From an uncultured Roseibium sp. (lineage in GTDB: Bacteria > Pseudomonadota > Alphaproteobacteria > Rhizobiales > Stappiaceae), in assembly GCF_947494555.1 (NCBI RefSeq), contig NZ_CANLVF010000009.1:1-64000 (forward strand): a stretch of 64,000 nucleotides of DNA. The letters run 5' to 3'. Positions 30,114 to 40,319 of this stretch are shown piece by piece. The translations under genes and the position numbers were made by a program. The notes under the pieces were generated by a model. That model searched no databases. It was not told the origin of the DNA and worked only from the letters and a program-made list of their open reading frames with translations. Numbering within the stretch: the stretch's first letter is position 1; every line of letters begins with the position of its first letter.

Positions 30114-30170
30114 GGCCCTAACTCCTCTTGCGGAGGTTAAACCGGAAAACTCAGGAGTTAAAGGGCCATG
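30114..30170 (+). promoter_or_regulatory. rpsB leader: long stem sequestering the Shine-Dalgarno
   Basis: GGCCC-TAACTCCT (30114-30126) is complementary to AGGAGTTA-AA-GGGCC (30153-30167), a 13-bp stem with one 2-base bulge that ends at the ATG (30168). It buries the AGGAG ribosome site. A competing hairpin uses CCTC (30124-30127) with GAGG (30133-30136). Alternative folds that hide or free the ribosome site are typical of autogenously regulated ribosomal protein mRNAs. S2 as the ligand is inference. Confidence 0.7.
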
Positions 30171-31040
30171 TCTTTGCCCGACTTTACCATGCGTCAGCTG
30201 CTCGAAGCCGGCGTTCACTTTGGTCACCAGAAACACCGCTGGAACCCACGCATGGGTCAGTACATCTTTGGTGTACGCAACGATGTTCACATTATGGACC
30301 TGTCCCAGACCGTTCCGCTTCTCCATCAGGCGCTCAAAGCGGTGTCTGACACGGTTGCCGGCGGTGGTCGCGTTCTGCTCGTCGGCACGAAGCGCCAGGC
30401 ACAGGAAGCCGTTGCGTCTTCTGCACGCAATTCCGCCCAGTACTTCGTGAACGCTCGCTGGCTTGGCGGCATGCTGACCAACTGGAAAACCATCTCGCAG
30501 TCGATCCAGCGTCTTCGCAAGCTTGAAGAAACACTTTCGTCGGACGCGGCAAACGCTTTGACGAAAAAAGAACGTTTGTTCATGGACCGCGAACGCGAGA
30601 AGCTCGAGCGGAACCTCGGCGGTATCAAGGACATGGGCGGTATCCCGGACCTTATCTTTGTCATCGACACCAACCGCGAAGCTATTGCCATCCAGGAAGC
30701 GCGTCGTCTGGGTATTCCTGTCGCTGCAATTCTGGATTCCAACTCAAATCCGGATGGCATTACGTATCCGGTCCCGGGCAACGATGACGCGGGCCGCGCG
30801 CTTTCGCTATACTGTGACTTGATTGCGCGCGCTGCCATCGATGGTATCTCCCGTGCACAAGGTGCCGCCGGAATGGATATCGGCGAGTCGGAAGAAGCCC
30901 CGGTTGAAGAAGCGTTGGTTGAAGACGCTGGTGAGGCCGCAGCAACTGAGGAAGCACCTGCAAAAGCGGCACCCGCCGAAGAAGCTGCACCCGCAGAAGA
31001 AGCGGTTGCTGATGCTGAGCCGGTCGCGGCTGAGAGCTGA
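30168..31040 (+). CDS. rpsB: 30S ribosomal protein S2
   Basis: 290 aa. The N-terminal block [20 protein letters not shown] and the later [20 protein letters not shown]-type region are standard S2. Beyond residue ~240 there is an acidic Ala/Glu/Pro-rich tail of about 45 residues, longer than E. coli S2 and common in alphaproteobacteria. Followed by tsf, as in most bacteria. Confidence 0.97.
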   Translation: MSLPDFTMRQLLEAGVHFGHQKHRWNPRMGQYIFGVRNDVHIMDLSQTVPLLHQALKAVSDTVAGGGRVLLVGTKRQAQEAVASSARNSAQYFVNARWLGGMLTNWKTISQSIQRLRKLEETLSSDAANALTKKERLFMDREREKLERNLGGIKDMGGIPDLIFVIDTNREAIAIQEARRLGIPVAAILDSNSNPDGITYPVPGNDDAGRALSLYCDLIARAAIDGISRAQGAAGMDIGESEEAPVEEALVEDAGEAAATEEAPAKAAPAEEAAPAEEAVADAEPVAAES

Positions 31041-31047
31041 TTAAGGG

Positions 31048-31133
31048 ACTGCCGCTGTAACCGGCGGCAGTTTCATGTTGAATTCGCAAGGCGGACTGCA
31101 CTTTGTTGCAGTCCCGTCATAAAGACGCGGGAC
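31048..31133 (+). promoter_or_regulatory. Competing hairpins between rpsB and tsf
   Basis: CTGCCGC (31049-31055) pairs with GCGGCAG (31064-31070), followed by TTTC, a weak attenuator-like hairpin. Next, GGACTGCA (31093-31100) pairs with TGCAGTCC (31107-31114). The last bases of that arm are also part of GTCCCG (31111-31116), which can pair instead with CGGGAC (31128-31133). The two folds are mutually exclusive, suggesting control of EF-Ts expression. Confidence 0.5.
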
Positions 31134-31184
31134 GCCATAGGCTAAACCGTGTCTCATCTGAAACCCCCATCCACGAGGCAATCG

Positions 31185-32102
31185 ATGAGCATTACCGCTG
31201 CGATGGTAAAAGAGCTCCGCGAGAAATCCGGAGCTGGCATGATGGACTGTAAGACCGCTCTAAACGAATCGGGCGGCGACATGGAAGCAGCTGTTGACTG
31301 GCTGCGCACGAAGGGCCTGGCAAAGGCGGCTAAGAAAGCCGGCCGTGTTGCCGCAGAGGGTCTTGTCGGCGTCGCATCCGATGGCAACAAGGCTGCAGTT
31401 ATCGAGCTGAACTCTGAAACTGATTTCGTTGCTCGCAATGAAGGCTTCCAGGAACTGGTCGCAAAGGTGGCGAAGGTCGCAACGTCGACCGACGGTTCGG
31501 TAGAGGCTCTCGCGGCTGCCGATCTCGACGGTAAATCGGTCGCTGACGCTATCACTGACGCCATCGCAACGATCGGCGAGAACATGACGCTGCGCCGGTC
31601 GGCACTTCTTTCGGTCGATCAGGGCGTTGTTTCGACCTATGTCCACGGCAAGGTTGCTGATGGACTTGGCAAGATTGGCGTGCTCGTTGCGCTTCAGTCG
31701 TCCGCCGATGCTGCGAAGCTCGACGGCCTGGGTCGGCAAATTGCCATGCACGTTGCGGCAACAAGCCCGCTTGCGCTGAACACAGAGGCGCTTGATCCTG
31801 CAGTCGTCGAGCGCGAGAAGGCGGTTTTCTCCGAGCAGGCGCGCGATTCCGGCAAGCCGGACAACATCATTGAAAAAATGGTGGAAGGACGTTTGCGCAA
31901 ATTCTACGAGGAAGTTACGCTCGTGAAGCAGGCCTTTGTCATCAACCCTGATCAAACCGTTGAACAGGCAGTTGAGGCGCTTGCAAAGGACCTCGGAACG
32001 GAAGTCAAGCTTACCGGCTTTGTCCGCCTTGCCTTGGGTGAGGGGATCGAGAAGGAAGAACAGGACTTCGCCGCGGAGGTGGCGGCAGCCACCGGGCAGT
32101 AA
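31185..32102 (+). CDS. tsf: Elongation factor Ts
   Basis: Nucleotide exchange factor for EF-Tu, 305 aa. It opens [26 protein letters not shown] (UBA-like domain) and contains the TDFVARN motif of the core ([13 protein letters not shown]) near residue 80. The ATG at 31185 with GAGG upstream is the family start; the codon at 31149 would add 12 unrelated residues. Confidence 0.96.
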   Translation: MSITAAMVKELREKSGAGMMDCKTALNESGGDMEAAVDWLRTKGLAKAAKKAGRVAAEGLVGVASDGNKAAVIELNSETDFVARNEGFQELVAKVAKVATSTDGSVEALAAADLDGKSVADAITDAIATIGENMTLRRSALLSVDQGVVSTYVHGKVADGLGKIGVLVALQSSADAAKLDGLGRQIAMHVAATSPLALNTEALDPAVVEREKAVFSEQARDSGKPDNIIEKMVEGRLRKFYEEVTLVKQAFVINPDQTVEQAVEALAKDLGTEVKLTGFVRLALGEGIEKEEQDFAAEVAAATGQ

Positions 32103-32111
32103 GCTCAATGA

Positions 32112-32142
32112 AAGCGCCGGCAAGACCGGCGCTTTTTTTTTA
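32112..32142 (+). terminator. Rho-independent terminator after tsf
   Basis: AAAGCGCCGG (32112-32121) pairs perfectly with CCGGCGCTTT (32127-32136) around a CAAGA loop, and the T-run continues to 32142. It separates rpsB-tsf from pyrH. Confidence 0.9.
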
Positions 32143-32170
32143 GAAAGACAATTCTAAAACGGGTGAACTC

Positions 32171-32890
32171 ATGACCAATTCTTTGCGCTGGAAACGGATC
32201 CTTCTGAAACTCTCCGGCGAGGCCCTGATGGGGTCGCAGGCCTTTGGAATCGACCCGGCCATTGTACAAAGGATTGCCAAGGAAATTGCAGATGCTGTCG
32301 CCCTGGGTGCGCAGGTCGGCGTCGTGGTTGGCGGTGGCAACATCTTCAGGGGCGTCGCCGTCGCTGCGAAGGGCGGTAACCGGGTCACCGGTGACCACAT
32401 GGGTATGCTGGCAACCATCATGAACAGCCTTACGCTTGCCGACGCATTGCGCCGTTTGAAGGTCAACGCCCGTGTGTTGTCTGCGGTCGCGGTTCCCTCG
32501 ATCTGCGAAACCTTTTCCCAGCGTGTGGCAGACCGTTACATGGAAGACGGAGATGTTATCGTTTTCGCCGGCGGAACGGGCAATCCGTTCTTTACGACGG
32601 ACAGCGGAGCTGCGCTTCGTGCGGCGGAAATGAAGTGCGATGCCTTCTTGAAAGGCACGCAAGTAGACGGTGTCTATTCAGAAGATCCAAAAGACAATCC
32701 CGAGGCCGAACGCTATCTGACACTCGGGTATGAGGAAGTGATCACACGGAACCTGAAAGTCATGGACACGACGGCAATTGCACTTGCCCGCGATAACTCA
32801 ATTCCCGTCATCGTCTTTTCCATTCACACGCCGGGTGCACTGGTAAGTGTGCTTCAGGAAACGGGCACTTACACAGTCGTGGGTGACTGA
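32171..32890 (+). CDS. pyrH: Uridylate kinase
   Basis: Phosphorylates UMP to UDP; hexameric amino-acid-kinase fold enzyme, 239 aa. Motifs are KRILLKLSGEALMG near the start, VVVGGGNIFRG near residue 52, DHMGMLATIMNSL, and VIVFAGGTGNPFFTTD near residue 133. It starts about 29 bases after the tsf terminator, so it likely has its own promoter or read-through. Confidence 0.96.
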   Translation: MTNSLRWKRILLKLSGEALMGSQAFGIDPAIVQRIAKEIADAVALGAQVGVVVGGGNIFRGVAVAAKGGNRVTGDHMGMLATIMNSLTLADALRRLKVNARVLSAVAVPSICETFSQRVADRYMEDGDVIVFAGGTGNPFFTTDSGAALRAAEMKCDAFLKGTQVDGVYSEDPKDNPEAERYLTLGYEEVITRNLKVMDTTAIALARDNSIPVIVFSIHTPGALVSVLQETGTYTVVGD

Positions 32891-33001
32891 AACTTTTAGT
32901 CCTCATCTTTTGTGCAAGCCCTTGTGTTTCAGCGCGTTTGTGCCATGTTGGCGCGCGCTGAGACTCCATTTAGCCACACACAAAAGAACAGTGAGGACAA
33001 A

Positions 33002-33565
33002 ATGTCGGTAGAAGGTGTCGATCTGAACGATCTGAAGCGTCGCATGCAAGGCGCTCTCTCGGTACTGAAAACCGAATTTGCCGGGCTTCGTACTGGTCGT
33101 GCATCGGCCTCCATGATGGATCCGATCTCTGTTGACGCCTACGGACAGTCGATGCCGATCAACCAGGTTGCGACCGTCTCCGTTCCCGAGCCCCGGATGG
33201 TGGCTGTTCAGGTTTGGGACAAGAGCATGGTTGCGGCGGTGGAAAAGGCGATCCGCGAATCAAATCTGGGTCTCAACCCGGTTGTTGACGGGCAGCTTCT
33301 AAGGCTACCAATCCCGGAATTGAACGAGGAGCGGCGCCAGGAATTGATCAAGGTGGCACACAAATATGCCGAGAATGCGAAAGTAGCGATCAGGCACGTG
33401 CGCCGCGATGGAATGGATGACGCGAAAAAAGCCGAGAAAGACGGTGAAATCTCTCAGGACGACAGCAGGGTTGCTTCGGACGAAGTCCAGAAATTGACCG
33501 ATCAGATGATCGGAGAGGTAGACGCCATGCTAGAGAAAAAAGAACAGGAAGTTGCACAGGTCTGA
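33002..33565 (+). CDS. frr: Ribosome recycling factor
   Basis: Splits post-termination ribosomes with EF-G; 187 aa. [20 protein letters not shown] near residue 30 and the C-terminal coiled-coil region ([23 protein letters not shown]) are diagnostic. GTGAGGAC precedes the ATG at 33002. The upstream in-frame codon at 32912 is rejected as it adds 30 unrelated residues. Confidence 0.96.
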   Translation: MSVEGVDLNDLKRRMQGALSVLKTEFAGLRTGRASASMMDPISVDAYGQSMPINQVATVSVPEPRMVAVQVWDKSMVAAVEKAIRESNLGLNPVVDGQLLRLPIPELNEERRQELIKVAHKYAENAKVAIRHVRRDGMDDAKKAEKDGEISQDDSRVASDEVQKLTDQMIGEVDAMLEKKEQEVAQV

Positions 33566-33597
33566 TTGACTGTCGGACCAGTGAATTGGGGGAGCCA

Positions 33598-34365
33598 ATG
33601 AGCGTCAGCCCGAATCCCAACCCGCAAGCACCTGCCGATGAAGGTACTCATACCCGGTTGCCGCATCACGTTGCCTTTATCATGGACGGCAACGGCCGAT
33701 GGGCAACAGCGCGCGGACTGCCGAGAACGGAAGGGCACCGGCAGGGTCTTGAAGCGCTGCGTGCCGCGATCCGGCATGCCGGGAATGTCGGCGTAAAGAT
33801 CGTTACAATCTACAGTTTTTCCTCCGAAAACTGGAACAGACCCGCAAGCGAAGTTTCATTTCTCATGGGACTGCTGAAGCGCTTTGTCCAGCGGGATCTC
33901 AGCGAGCTGCACAAGGCAAATGTCCGAATTCGCATTATCGGTGGAAGAAGCGATCTCGAGCCGGGAATTTTAACTCTTCTGGAAGAGGCAGAGGACCTTA
34001 CGCGCAAAAACACGGGGCTCGATCTTGTTGTCGCGTTCAACTACGGTTCGCGAGCGGAAATCGTGCGGACAGCACAGCACCTCGCGCAGCAGGTTGCAGA
34101 TGGAGAGCTGCGAGTAGAGGATATCTCAGAGAAGATTTTCTCACAAAATCTCGACACCGGCGGTTTGTCCGATCCCGACCTGATTATCCGAACCAGCGGG
34201 GAAATGCGGCTTTCGAACTTTCTCCTTTGGCAGGCGGCCTATTCCGAGTTTTACTTCTGTGACGTGAATTGGCCAGACTTTGATGAAGCAGCGTTTGATG
34301 AGGCGCTCCAGTGTTTTGGCAATCGCGAGAGACGCTTTGGCGCCCTTGATGCCAAGGCGCTTTGA
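33598..34365 (+). CDS. uppS: Isoprenyl transferase (undecaprenyl diphosphate synthase)
   Basis: Makes undecaprenyl diphosphate, the lipid carrier for cell-wall glycans. 255 aa. The substrate motif [13 protein letters not shown] (catalytic Asp) lies near residue 22, with SSENWNRP near 80 and the C-terminal [21 protein letters not shown] block. The ATG at 33598 follows GGGGGAG. Confidence 0.96.
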   Translation: MSVSPNPNPQAPADEGTHTRLPHHVAFIMDGNGRWATARGLPRTEGHRQGLEALRAAIRHAGNVGVKIVTIYSFSSENWNRPASEVSFLMGLLKRFVQRDLSELHKANVRIRIIGGRSDLEPGILTLLEEAEDLTRKNTGLDLVVAFNYGSRAEIVRTAQHLAQQVADGELRVEDISEKIFSQNLDTGGLSDPDLIIRTSGEMRLSNFLLWQAAYSEFYFCDVNWPDFDEAAFDEALQCFGNRERRFGALDAKAL

Positions 34366-34380
34366 TTTTCGGCCTGCGTG

Positions 34381-35223
34381 ATGGCTGACACTGCAAAATC
34401 AAACTCCAAAACGGCAGACCTCAAGCTGCGGCTCATTTCCGCTGTCATTCTCGGACCGCTGGTGTTGCTCATCACCTATTGGGGCGGGACCGCATTTGCC
34501 TTGTTGACGCTTTTGGCCGCGACCTTGTTCCTCTGGGAATGGATCACCATCACCGGCGCACGCGAAGCGCATGCGGCAACCGTAATCAGTATAGTAACGC
34601 TCGTTGCACTCGCCGTTCTTGAATTTGCAGATTTGCCCGAATTAGGGCTTGTCGCTTTGGTTTTGGGCGCGGCTGCAACATTCGCAGTCAGCGGGTTCAA
34701 CAAGACCGGCCGATGGGGCGCGGAAGGCGTGCTTTACAGCGGGCTGGCACTGTTTTCCCTTCTGGTGATCCGGGAGGGGACAGATGGTTTGCTTTTCGCG
34801 TTTTTCCTTATGTTTGTCGTTTGGGCAACGGACATCTTTGCCTATTTTGCTGGGCGCGCCTTTGGCGGTCCCAAATTGTGGAAACGCGTGTCGCCGAAAA
34901 AGACCTGGTCAGGCGCAGTCGGCGGACTGATTTGCGCTACCCTGTTTGGTACGGGGGTGGTTGCCTTCGCGGGAGCGGATAACCTTGTTGCCTGGGCAGT
35001 ATTGGCAATGATCCTTTCGATCGTTTCACAGGCTGGTGATTTGCTGGAATCGGCAATCAAGCGCAGGTTCGACGTTAAGGATTCAAGTCGGCTCATTCCA
35101 GGACACGGCGGCATTATGGATCGCGTGGACGGGCTGGTTGCTGCGGCGATATTCGCGGTTTTCATTGGTTTGGTTGCAGGCGGTTCGATATCGGACCCAA
35201 TAGCGGGGATGGGGCTTGGCTGA
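34381..35223 (+). CDS. cdsA: Phosphatidate cytidylyltransferase
   Basis: Integral membrane enzyme making CDP-diacylglycerol from CTP and phosphatidate, 280 aa. Several hydrophobic helices precede the C-terminal family signature SAIKRRFDVKDSSRLIPGHG with the following DRVDG. It starts 15 bases after uppS and its end overlaps the region just before dxr, the usual gene order. Confidence 0.94.
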   Translation: MADTAKSNSKTADLKLRLISAVILGPLVLLITYWGGTAFALLTLLAATLFLWEWITITGAREAHAATVISIVTLVALAVLEFADLPELGLVALVLGAAATFAVSGFNKTGRWGAEGVLYSGLALFSLLVIREGTDGLLFAFFLMFVVWATDIFAYFAGRAFGGPKLWKRVSPKKTWSGAVGGLICATLFGTGVVAFAGADNLVAWAVLAMILSIVSQAGDLLESAIKRRFDVKDSSRLIPGHGGIMDRVDGLVAAAIFAVFIGLVAGGSISDPIAGMGLG

Positions 35224-35239
35224 GCTTGGGGAAATGTCG

Positions 35240-36451
35240 ATGTCGTCTGAAACCGGGCAGCTGGATGGGCAGGGACCTGTCAAAATAACTGTCCTCGGGG
35301 CGACGGGATCCATCGGTCAAAGCCTTGCCGATCTTGTCGAACGAAATCCGGACCGCTTCGAAGTCGTTGCCCTTGTTGCAAACAGGAACGCGCAGGCACT
35401 TGCGGACCTGGCAATTCGCCTGAACGCCTCTCTGGCAGTTCTTGCCGAGGAAGAACACTACGGCCAATTGGTTGAGAGCCTGGACGGAAAGGGTATTGAG
35501 ACGGCAACGGGCCGAAACGCCGTCAACGAAGCGGTGGACCGTGAGACGGATCTCGTCGTCGGAGCGATCGTCGGCGCAGCAGGACTGGAGCCGACTTTTC
35601 GCGCCATTAAGCCGGGAAGGCGTATTGCTCTTGCCAACAAGGAATGCCTAGTGTGTGCGGGTGATCTTTTTGTGGCACGGATTCGTGAGACGGGTGCAGA
35701 ACTTCTCCCGGTCGACAGTGAGCACAATGCCATATTCCAGGTTTTCGAAAACGCTCAGGCCGATCAGATCGAGAAAGTCATTCTCACGGCATCGGGGGGA
35801 CCTTTCAGATCCTGGTCAAAGGCGGAAATGGCGAATGCCACGCCGGAACAGGCGTTGAAGCATCCGAACTGGGACATGGGTGCAAGGATTACAATAGACA
35901 GTGCAAGTATGATGAACAAAGGACTGGAAGTGATTGAGGCGTCACATCTTTTCCCTGTTGATCATGACCAGTTGGATATTCTGGTTCACCCGCAGTCAGC
36001 AGTACATGGTTTGGTGCAGTACAAGGATGGCTCGCTGCTTGCACAGATGGGAAGCCCGGATATGCGAACACCCATCGCGCATTGCCTGGCGTTTCCCGAA
36101 CGCATGCCGGTCGCCGTCAAGCGCTTGGACCTCGCTGAGCTTGGGACGTTGACGTTCGAAAAACCGGATCCCGACCGGTTTCCGGCATTGCGTACAGCGC
36201 TGGACGCCATGCGGGCAGGCGGTGCTGCACCGGCCGCGATGAATGCCGCCGATGAAATTGCGGTTGATGCTTTTCTCAATAGGAAAATCGGTTTTCTGGA
36301 GATTTCTGTGGCGATCGACGCTGTGCTGGACCAACTTGAAGCATCAGGCAGACTGTCGGCCTCAAAAAGTGTTGACGACGTGATTGCTCTGGATTGGGAA
36401 GCGCGGGAAAAAACCCTAGAATGGATCACGTCACGGCGGTCATCACACTGA
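35240..36451 (+). CDS. dxr: 1-deoxy-D-xylulose-5-phosphate reductoisomerase
   Basis: Second step of the MEP isoprenoid pathway, NADPH-dependent; about 403 aa. The nucleotide motif GATGSIGQS is near the N-terminus, and the active-site regions ANKECLVCAG, LPVDSEHNAIFQ and DSASMMNKGLEVIEA are intact. ATG 35240 is preferred because GGGGA (35228-35232) lies seven bases upstream. ATG 35234 is possible but almost touches that site. Confidence 0.95.
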   Translation: MSSETGQLDGQGPVKITVLGATGSIGQSLADLVERNPDRFEVVALVANRNAQALADLAIRLNASLAVLAEEEHYGQLVESLDGKGIETATGRNAVNEAVDRETDLVVGAIVGAAGLEPTFRAIKPGRRIALANKECLVCAGDLFVARIRETGAELLPVDSEHNAIFQVFENAQADQIEKVILTASGGPFRSWSKAEMANATPEQALKHPNWDMGARITIDSASMMNKGLEVIEASHLFPVDHDQLDILVHPQSAVHGLVQYKDGSLLAQMGSPDMRTPIAHCLAFPERMPVAVKRLDLAELGTLTFEKPDPDRFPALRTALDAMRAGGAAPAAMNAADEIAVDAFLNRKIGFLEISVAIDAVLDQLEASGRLSASKSVDDVIALDWEAREKTLEWITSRRSSH

Positions 36452-36551
36452 TGCCGCTTCAATAAATGTAATCCTACCATTAACGCGCCGTAATTCTCTT
36501 ATTAATAGAGTGGTGCGATAATAGCTTAGTTGCGTAAGATCGGGCCCCTTT

Positions 36552-37694
36552 ATGGATCTCATAGTTTCTGCTTACTCCCTCATTGTCGGAACGATCATTC
36601 CCTTCTTGTTTGTTTTGACAATTGTGGTTTTTTTCCATGAGCTTGGGCACTTTGCGGTCGCACGCTGGTGTAGCGTCAAGGTCGATGCATTCGCCGTCGG
36701 TTTCGGTCGAGAAATTTTCGGCTGGAATGACAAGAAGGGAACGCGCTGGAAATTGTGCATGATCCCGCTCGGCGGGTATGTGAAGTTTGCCGGCGACGAA
36801 AACGCCGCCAGTGTTCCCAGCCGCGAACTCATTGCCAATATGAGCGAAGAAGAACGCAAAACAGCGTTCATTGCCAAACCGGTCTGGCAGCGTGCGGCTA
36901 TCGTTGCCGCGGGACCGATCGCGAATTTCCTGCTTGCGATTGCAATATTCGGCGCGTTGTTCGCTTCTGCAGGCAAGCAGGGACTTGTGCCGGTCGTCGA
37001 AGAAGTTTTTCCTGATGGTGCTGCAGCGCGTGGCGGCATTCTTGCCGGTGATGTCGTGAAGCAAATTGACGGGCGCGAAATCCACACCTTTGGAGAGCTT
37101 CGGCAAATCGTTCTTATGAATGCCAACACGCCACTTGTATTCGAAGTGGACCGTGGCGGGAAGCTCGTAGATCTTACCGTCACGCCCGATTCCAAGGAAA
37201 AGGAAGTTTTCTTCGGTGAGCGGCAGATGGCCGGGGATATCGGCCTCAGGGGCAGCGCGGATCCTGAAAACGTGGTCCGCATCAAATACAGCCCGCTTGG
37301 CGCTTTGGGTGAGGGAGCCAAGGAAACCTACCGGATCATGGACGGCACAGTCAGCTATATCTGGGGTGTGATCACACAGCGCCAATCCGCAGATCAGCTG
37401 GGAGGCCCGATCCGGGTTGCGGAAATTTCGGGAAAAGTTGCCGAACACGGCATCATACCTCTGATTTCCCTTGCTGCTGTTCTGTCCGTCAGTATCGGGC
37501 TGATCAATCTGGCGCCGGTGCCGATCCTTGACGGCGGACATCTGGTGTTTTTCGCCGCGGAAGCACTTCGCGGCAAGCCGCTAAGCGAGCGAGTTCAGGA
37601 CGTCGGATTCCGCATCGGATTGGGCTTGGTACTTATGCTAATGGTTTTTGTAACCTGGAGGGATATCTTGCGTCTCGTATCAAACGATTCCTGA
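36552..37694 (+). CDS. rseP: RIP metalloprotease RseP (site-2 protease)
   Basis: Intramembrane zinc protease cleaving anti-sigma factors and signal-peptide remnants. 380 aa. Zinc ligands are in HELGH (His29, His33, with Glu30), and the third ligand region NLAPVPILDGGH is near residue 318. One PDZ domain (about residues 135-200; PDGAAARGGILAGDVV) is seen, compared with two in E. coli RseP. Upstream of bamA as usual. Confidence 0.94.
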   Translation: MDLIVSAYSLIVGTIIPFLFVLTIVVFFHELGHFAVARWCSVKVDAFAVGFGREIFGWNDKKGTRWKLCMIPLGGYVKFAGDENAASVPSRELIANMSEEERKTAFIAKPVWQRAAIVAAGPIANFLLAIAIFGALFASAGKQGLVPVVEEVFPDGAAARGGILAGDVVKQIDGREIHTFGELRQIVLMNANTPLVFEVDRGGKLVDLTVTPDSKEKEVFFGERQMAGDIGLRGSADPENVVRIKYSPLGALGEGAKETYRIMDGTVSYIWGVITQRQSADQLGGPIRVAEISGKVAEHGIIPLISLAAVLSVSIGLINLAPVPILDGGHLVFFAAEALRGKPLSERVQDVGFRIGLGLVLMLMVFVTWRDILRLVSNDS

Positions 37695-37857
37695 AAGCCG
37701 TGACATAGACGCAACGTCTTCAGACTAAATCGCTTTCGGCCTCGAACGGCAGTTGCGTTATCGGCAAAAACCTATAAAACGTTCGTCGGTTCCAAGAATC
37801 TGCTGGGGTGAATGCAGGTTCTTCGGATGGGGTACTAAAAAAAGGCATAGCGCAATA

Positions 37858-40239
37858 ATGCAGCGATTGCAGAAACTTACACGGGCCGTATTTTTTGCAG
37901 CGGCCATTTTTTCGATTGGGTCGGTGGTGCCTCAATTGGCGGGGCAACTGTCTTTTGTAAGCGTTGCAGAAGCAGCCGTCGCCCGAAGCATTCAGGTGCA
38001 GGGCAATACCCGTATCGAGGATGAAACCGTCATCAGTTACATGACGATCGTACCGGGGCGCTCGTACAGCGCCTTTGACGTCGATGAGTCGCTGAAGGCG
38101 CTATACGCGACAGGTCTGTTTGCCACGGTAGATATCACCCCGCGTGGCAGCACCGTTATAGTGACTGTCTCCGAAAACCCGATCATCAACAGGGTCTCTT
38201 TCGAAGGCAACAAAAAGATCAAGGACAACGCACTCGAAACGGCGGTTCGTTCTCAGCCGAGAACGACTCTTTCCCGTGCCCGCGTTCAAGCCGATGTTCA
38301 AAACATTCTGGAATCCTATCGGCGCTCCGGTCGCTTCGGCGCTTCCGTCGAGCCGCAGATCATCGATCGTGGTCAGAACCGCGTCGATCTGGTGTTCGAG
38401 ATCAACGAAGGCGCCAAGACTGGCGTGGAGCGCATTAGCTTTATCGGCAACAAAGCCTTCAGTGACGGCCGCTTGCGGGATGTGATCCGGACGCGCGAGA
38501 GCGGATTGCTGAGTTTTCTGCGCAGCACAGACACATACGATCCCGATCGTCTTGCCGCTGACGAAGAATTGCTGCGCCGTTATTACAATAAAAAAGGCTA
38601 CGCGGATTTCAGAATTGTTTCTGTAAGCGCCGATCTCGATCGCGAGCAGAACATTTTCTATGTCACTTTCACGGTTGATGAAGGTGAAAAGTACAAGATC
38701 GGCGAAGTAGAGCTCGTGTCGACGATTGCGGAAGTCGACCCTGAAGACCTGCGCAAACTGGTTCGCACACGCAGTGGCCAGACGTTTAACTCGCTTCGCG
38801 TCGAGCAGTCTGTTGAAGAAATCACTTTGCGGGTATCGGAAGAAGGCTATGCGTTTGCCCGGGTTCGCCCGCGTGGTTCGCGCAACTACGAAGACAATAC
38901 AATCTCTCTGATCTACTACATTGAGGAAGGTCCGCGCGCCTATATCGAACGGATCAACATCATTGGAAACGACCGTACACGCGAATATGTCATTCGCCGA
39001 GAGTTCGATATCGTCGAGGGGGATGCGTTCAACAGGGCGTTGGTGGATAAGGCTGAACGCCGTCTTCGCAACCTCGGATTTTTCGAGAACGTCTCGATCA
39101 CGACCCAGCAGGGGAGTGCTCCTGACCGTGTGGTCGTGAACGTTCGCGTGGAAGAAAAGCCAACCGGTGAAATTTCGTTTGGTGTGGGTTATTCGACAGT
39201 TGACGGTATTATCGGCGACATCTCCATAACCGAGAAGAACTTCCTTGGACGCGGTCAGTTCGTGAAACTCTCCGTCGGCGGCGGTACGGATACCCAGTCC
39301 TATGAGTTCCGTTTTGTTGAGCCCTTCTTTATGGGCCGCCGCGTCGCTTTGGATCTCGATATCTACCGCCGTGTAGACGATGCCAACGATTATCGTTCCT
39401 TCGACCAGAAAAAAACTGGCGGCGGCTTTGGCTTTACGCTCCCATTGCGTGAAGACGAGCTGACCCTGCGACTGTTCTACAATATTTTCCAGGAAGAGAA
39501 CTCGGATCCGGACAATCAGTCCACGAGCATCAACAACTGTAACACGTCCAATCTCTCGCTTGCTGTCTGTGACTCGCTCGGGACCTACCTTACGTCGCTC
39601 GTCGGGTACGATCTGCGCTACAACACATTGGACAGGAACATCGATCCGTCAGATGGCATCTTTGCCTCCTTCGGTCAGCAATTCGCAGGGCTTGGTGGCG
39701 ACAGCTACTACATCAAGACGGAAGCCCAGGCGCGTGCTTACAAGGAAATCCTGGCGGATTACGGTTTGGTTGGAAGCTTGCGGGTCCGTGGTGGGAATAT
39801 CATGGCGATCGGTGACGAACGGCTCAGAGTTTCGGAGCAGTTCATGCTTGGTGGCAACCTGATTCGCGGTTTTGAAAACCAGGGTATCGGACCGCGTGAT
39901 GCGTCGACAGACGATGCGATCGGCGGCCGGTTCTACTTTGCCGCCACAGCCGAAGGCACGTTCCCGTTCCCGCTCATTCCAAAGGAACTGGGCCTGAGCG
40001 GAGCTGTGTTTGCAGATGCAGGCTCCTTGTGGGACGCCGACAGTGATCTTGTAAACCTTGTCGAGAACAATGGGGGTCGTATCGACTCCGACGATTTGTC
40101 GATCAGGGCTTCTGTCGGAGCGGGTATTCGCTGGCAGTCGCCTTTCGGACCCATTCGTGCGGATTTCGCATACCCGCTCGTAAAAGAAGACTCAGACAAA
40201 ACACAGCTCTTCAGACTGAGTGGCGGTACCCGCTTCTAA
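37858..40239 (+). CDS. bamA: Outer membrane protein assembly factor BamA
   Basis: Omp85 protein inserting beta-barrel proteins into the outer membrane, 793 aa. A signal peptide ends near VSVAEA, followed by five POTRA repeats (about residues 40-430; for example IQVQGNTRIEDETV) and a C-terminal barrel with the conserved VRGF-type loop (here IRGFENQGIGPRD) and terminal Phe (GGTRF). The ATG at 37858 places the signal peptide correctly; the in-frame codon at 37753 would add 35 non-signal residues. Confidence 0.96.
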   Translation: MQRLQKLTRAVFFAAAIFSIGSVVPQLAGQLSFVSVAEAAVARSIQVQGNTRIEDETVISYMTIVPGRSYSAFDVDESLKALYATGLFATVDITPRGSTVIVTVSENPIINRVSFEGNKKIKDNALETAVRSQPRTTLSRARVQADVQNILESYRRSGRFGASVEPQIIDRGQNRVDLVFEINEGAKTGVERISFIGNKAFSDGRLRDVIRTRESGLLSFLRSTDTYDPDRLAADEELLRRYYNKKGYADFRIVSVSADLDREQNIFYVTFTVDEGEKYKIGEVELVSTIAEVDPEDLRKLVRTRSGQTFNSLRVEQSVEEITLRVSEEGYAFARVRPRGSRNYEDNTISLIYYIEEGPRAYIERINIIGNDRTREYVIRREFDIVEGDAFNRALVDKAERRLRNLGFFENVSITTQQGSAPDRVVVNVRVEEKPTGEISFGVGYSTVDGIIGDISITEKNFLGRGQFVKLSVGGGTDTQSYEFRFVEPFFMGRRVALDLDIYRRVDDANDYRSFDQKKTGGGFGFTLPLREDELTLRLFYNIFQEENSDPDNQSTSINNCNTSNLSLAVCDSLGTYLTSLVGYDLRYNTLDRNIDPSDGIFASFGQQFAGLGGDSYYIKTEAQARAYKEILADYGLVGSLRVRGGNIMAIGDERLRVSEQFMLGGNLIRGFENQGIGPRDASTDDAIGGRFYFAATAEGTFPFPLIPKELGLSGAVFADAGSLWDADSDLVNLVENNGGRIDSDDLSIRASVGAGIRWQSPFGPIRADFAYPLVKEDSDKTQLFRLSGGTRF

Positions 40240-40260
40240 ACTGTGGTCATTTAAGTTAGA

Positions 40261-40293
40261 AAACGGCCGCCGGGTCTAACGGCGGCCTTTTTT
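40261..40293 (+). terminator. Rho-independent terminator after bamA
   Basis: GGCCGCC (40265-40271) pairs with GGCGGCC (40281-40287), followed by six T residues (40288-40293). It lies between bamA and lpxD, so the lipid A genes may depend on read-through or an additional promoter. Confidence 0.85.
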
Positions 40294-40319
40294 GTTGGCC
40301 TCTCAAAAAGGATGAGACC

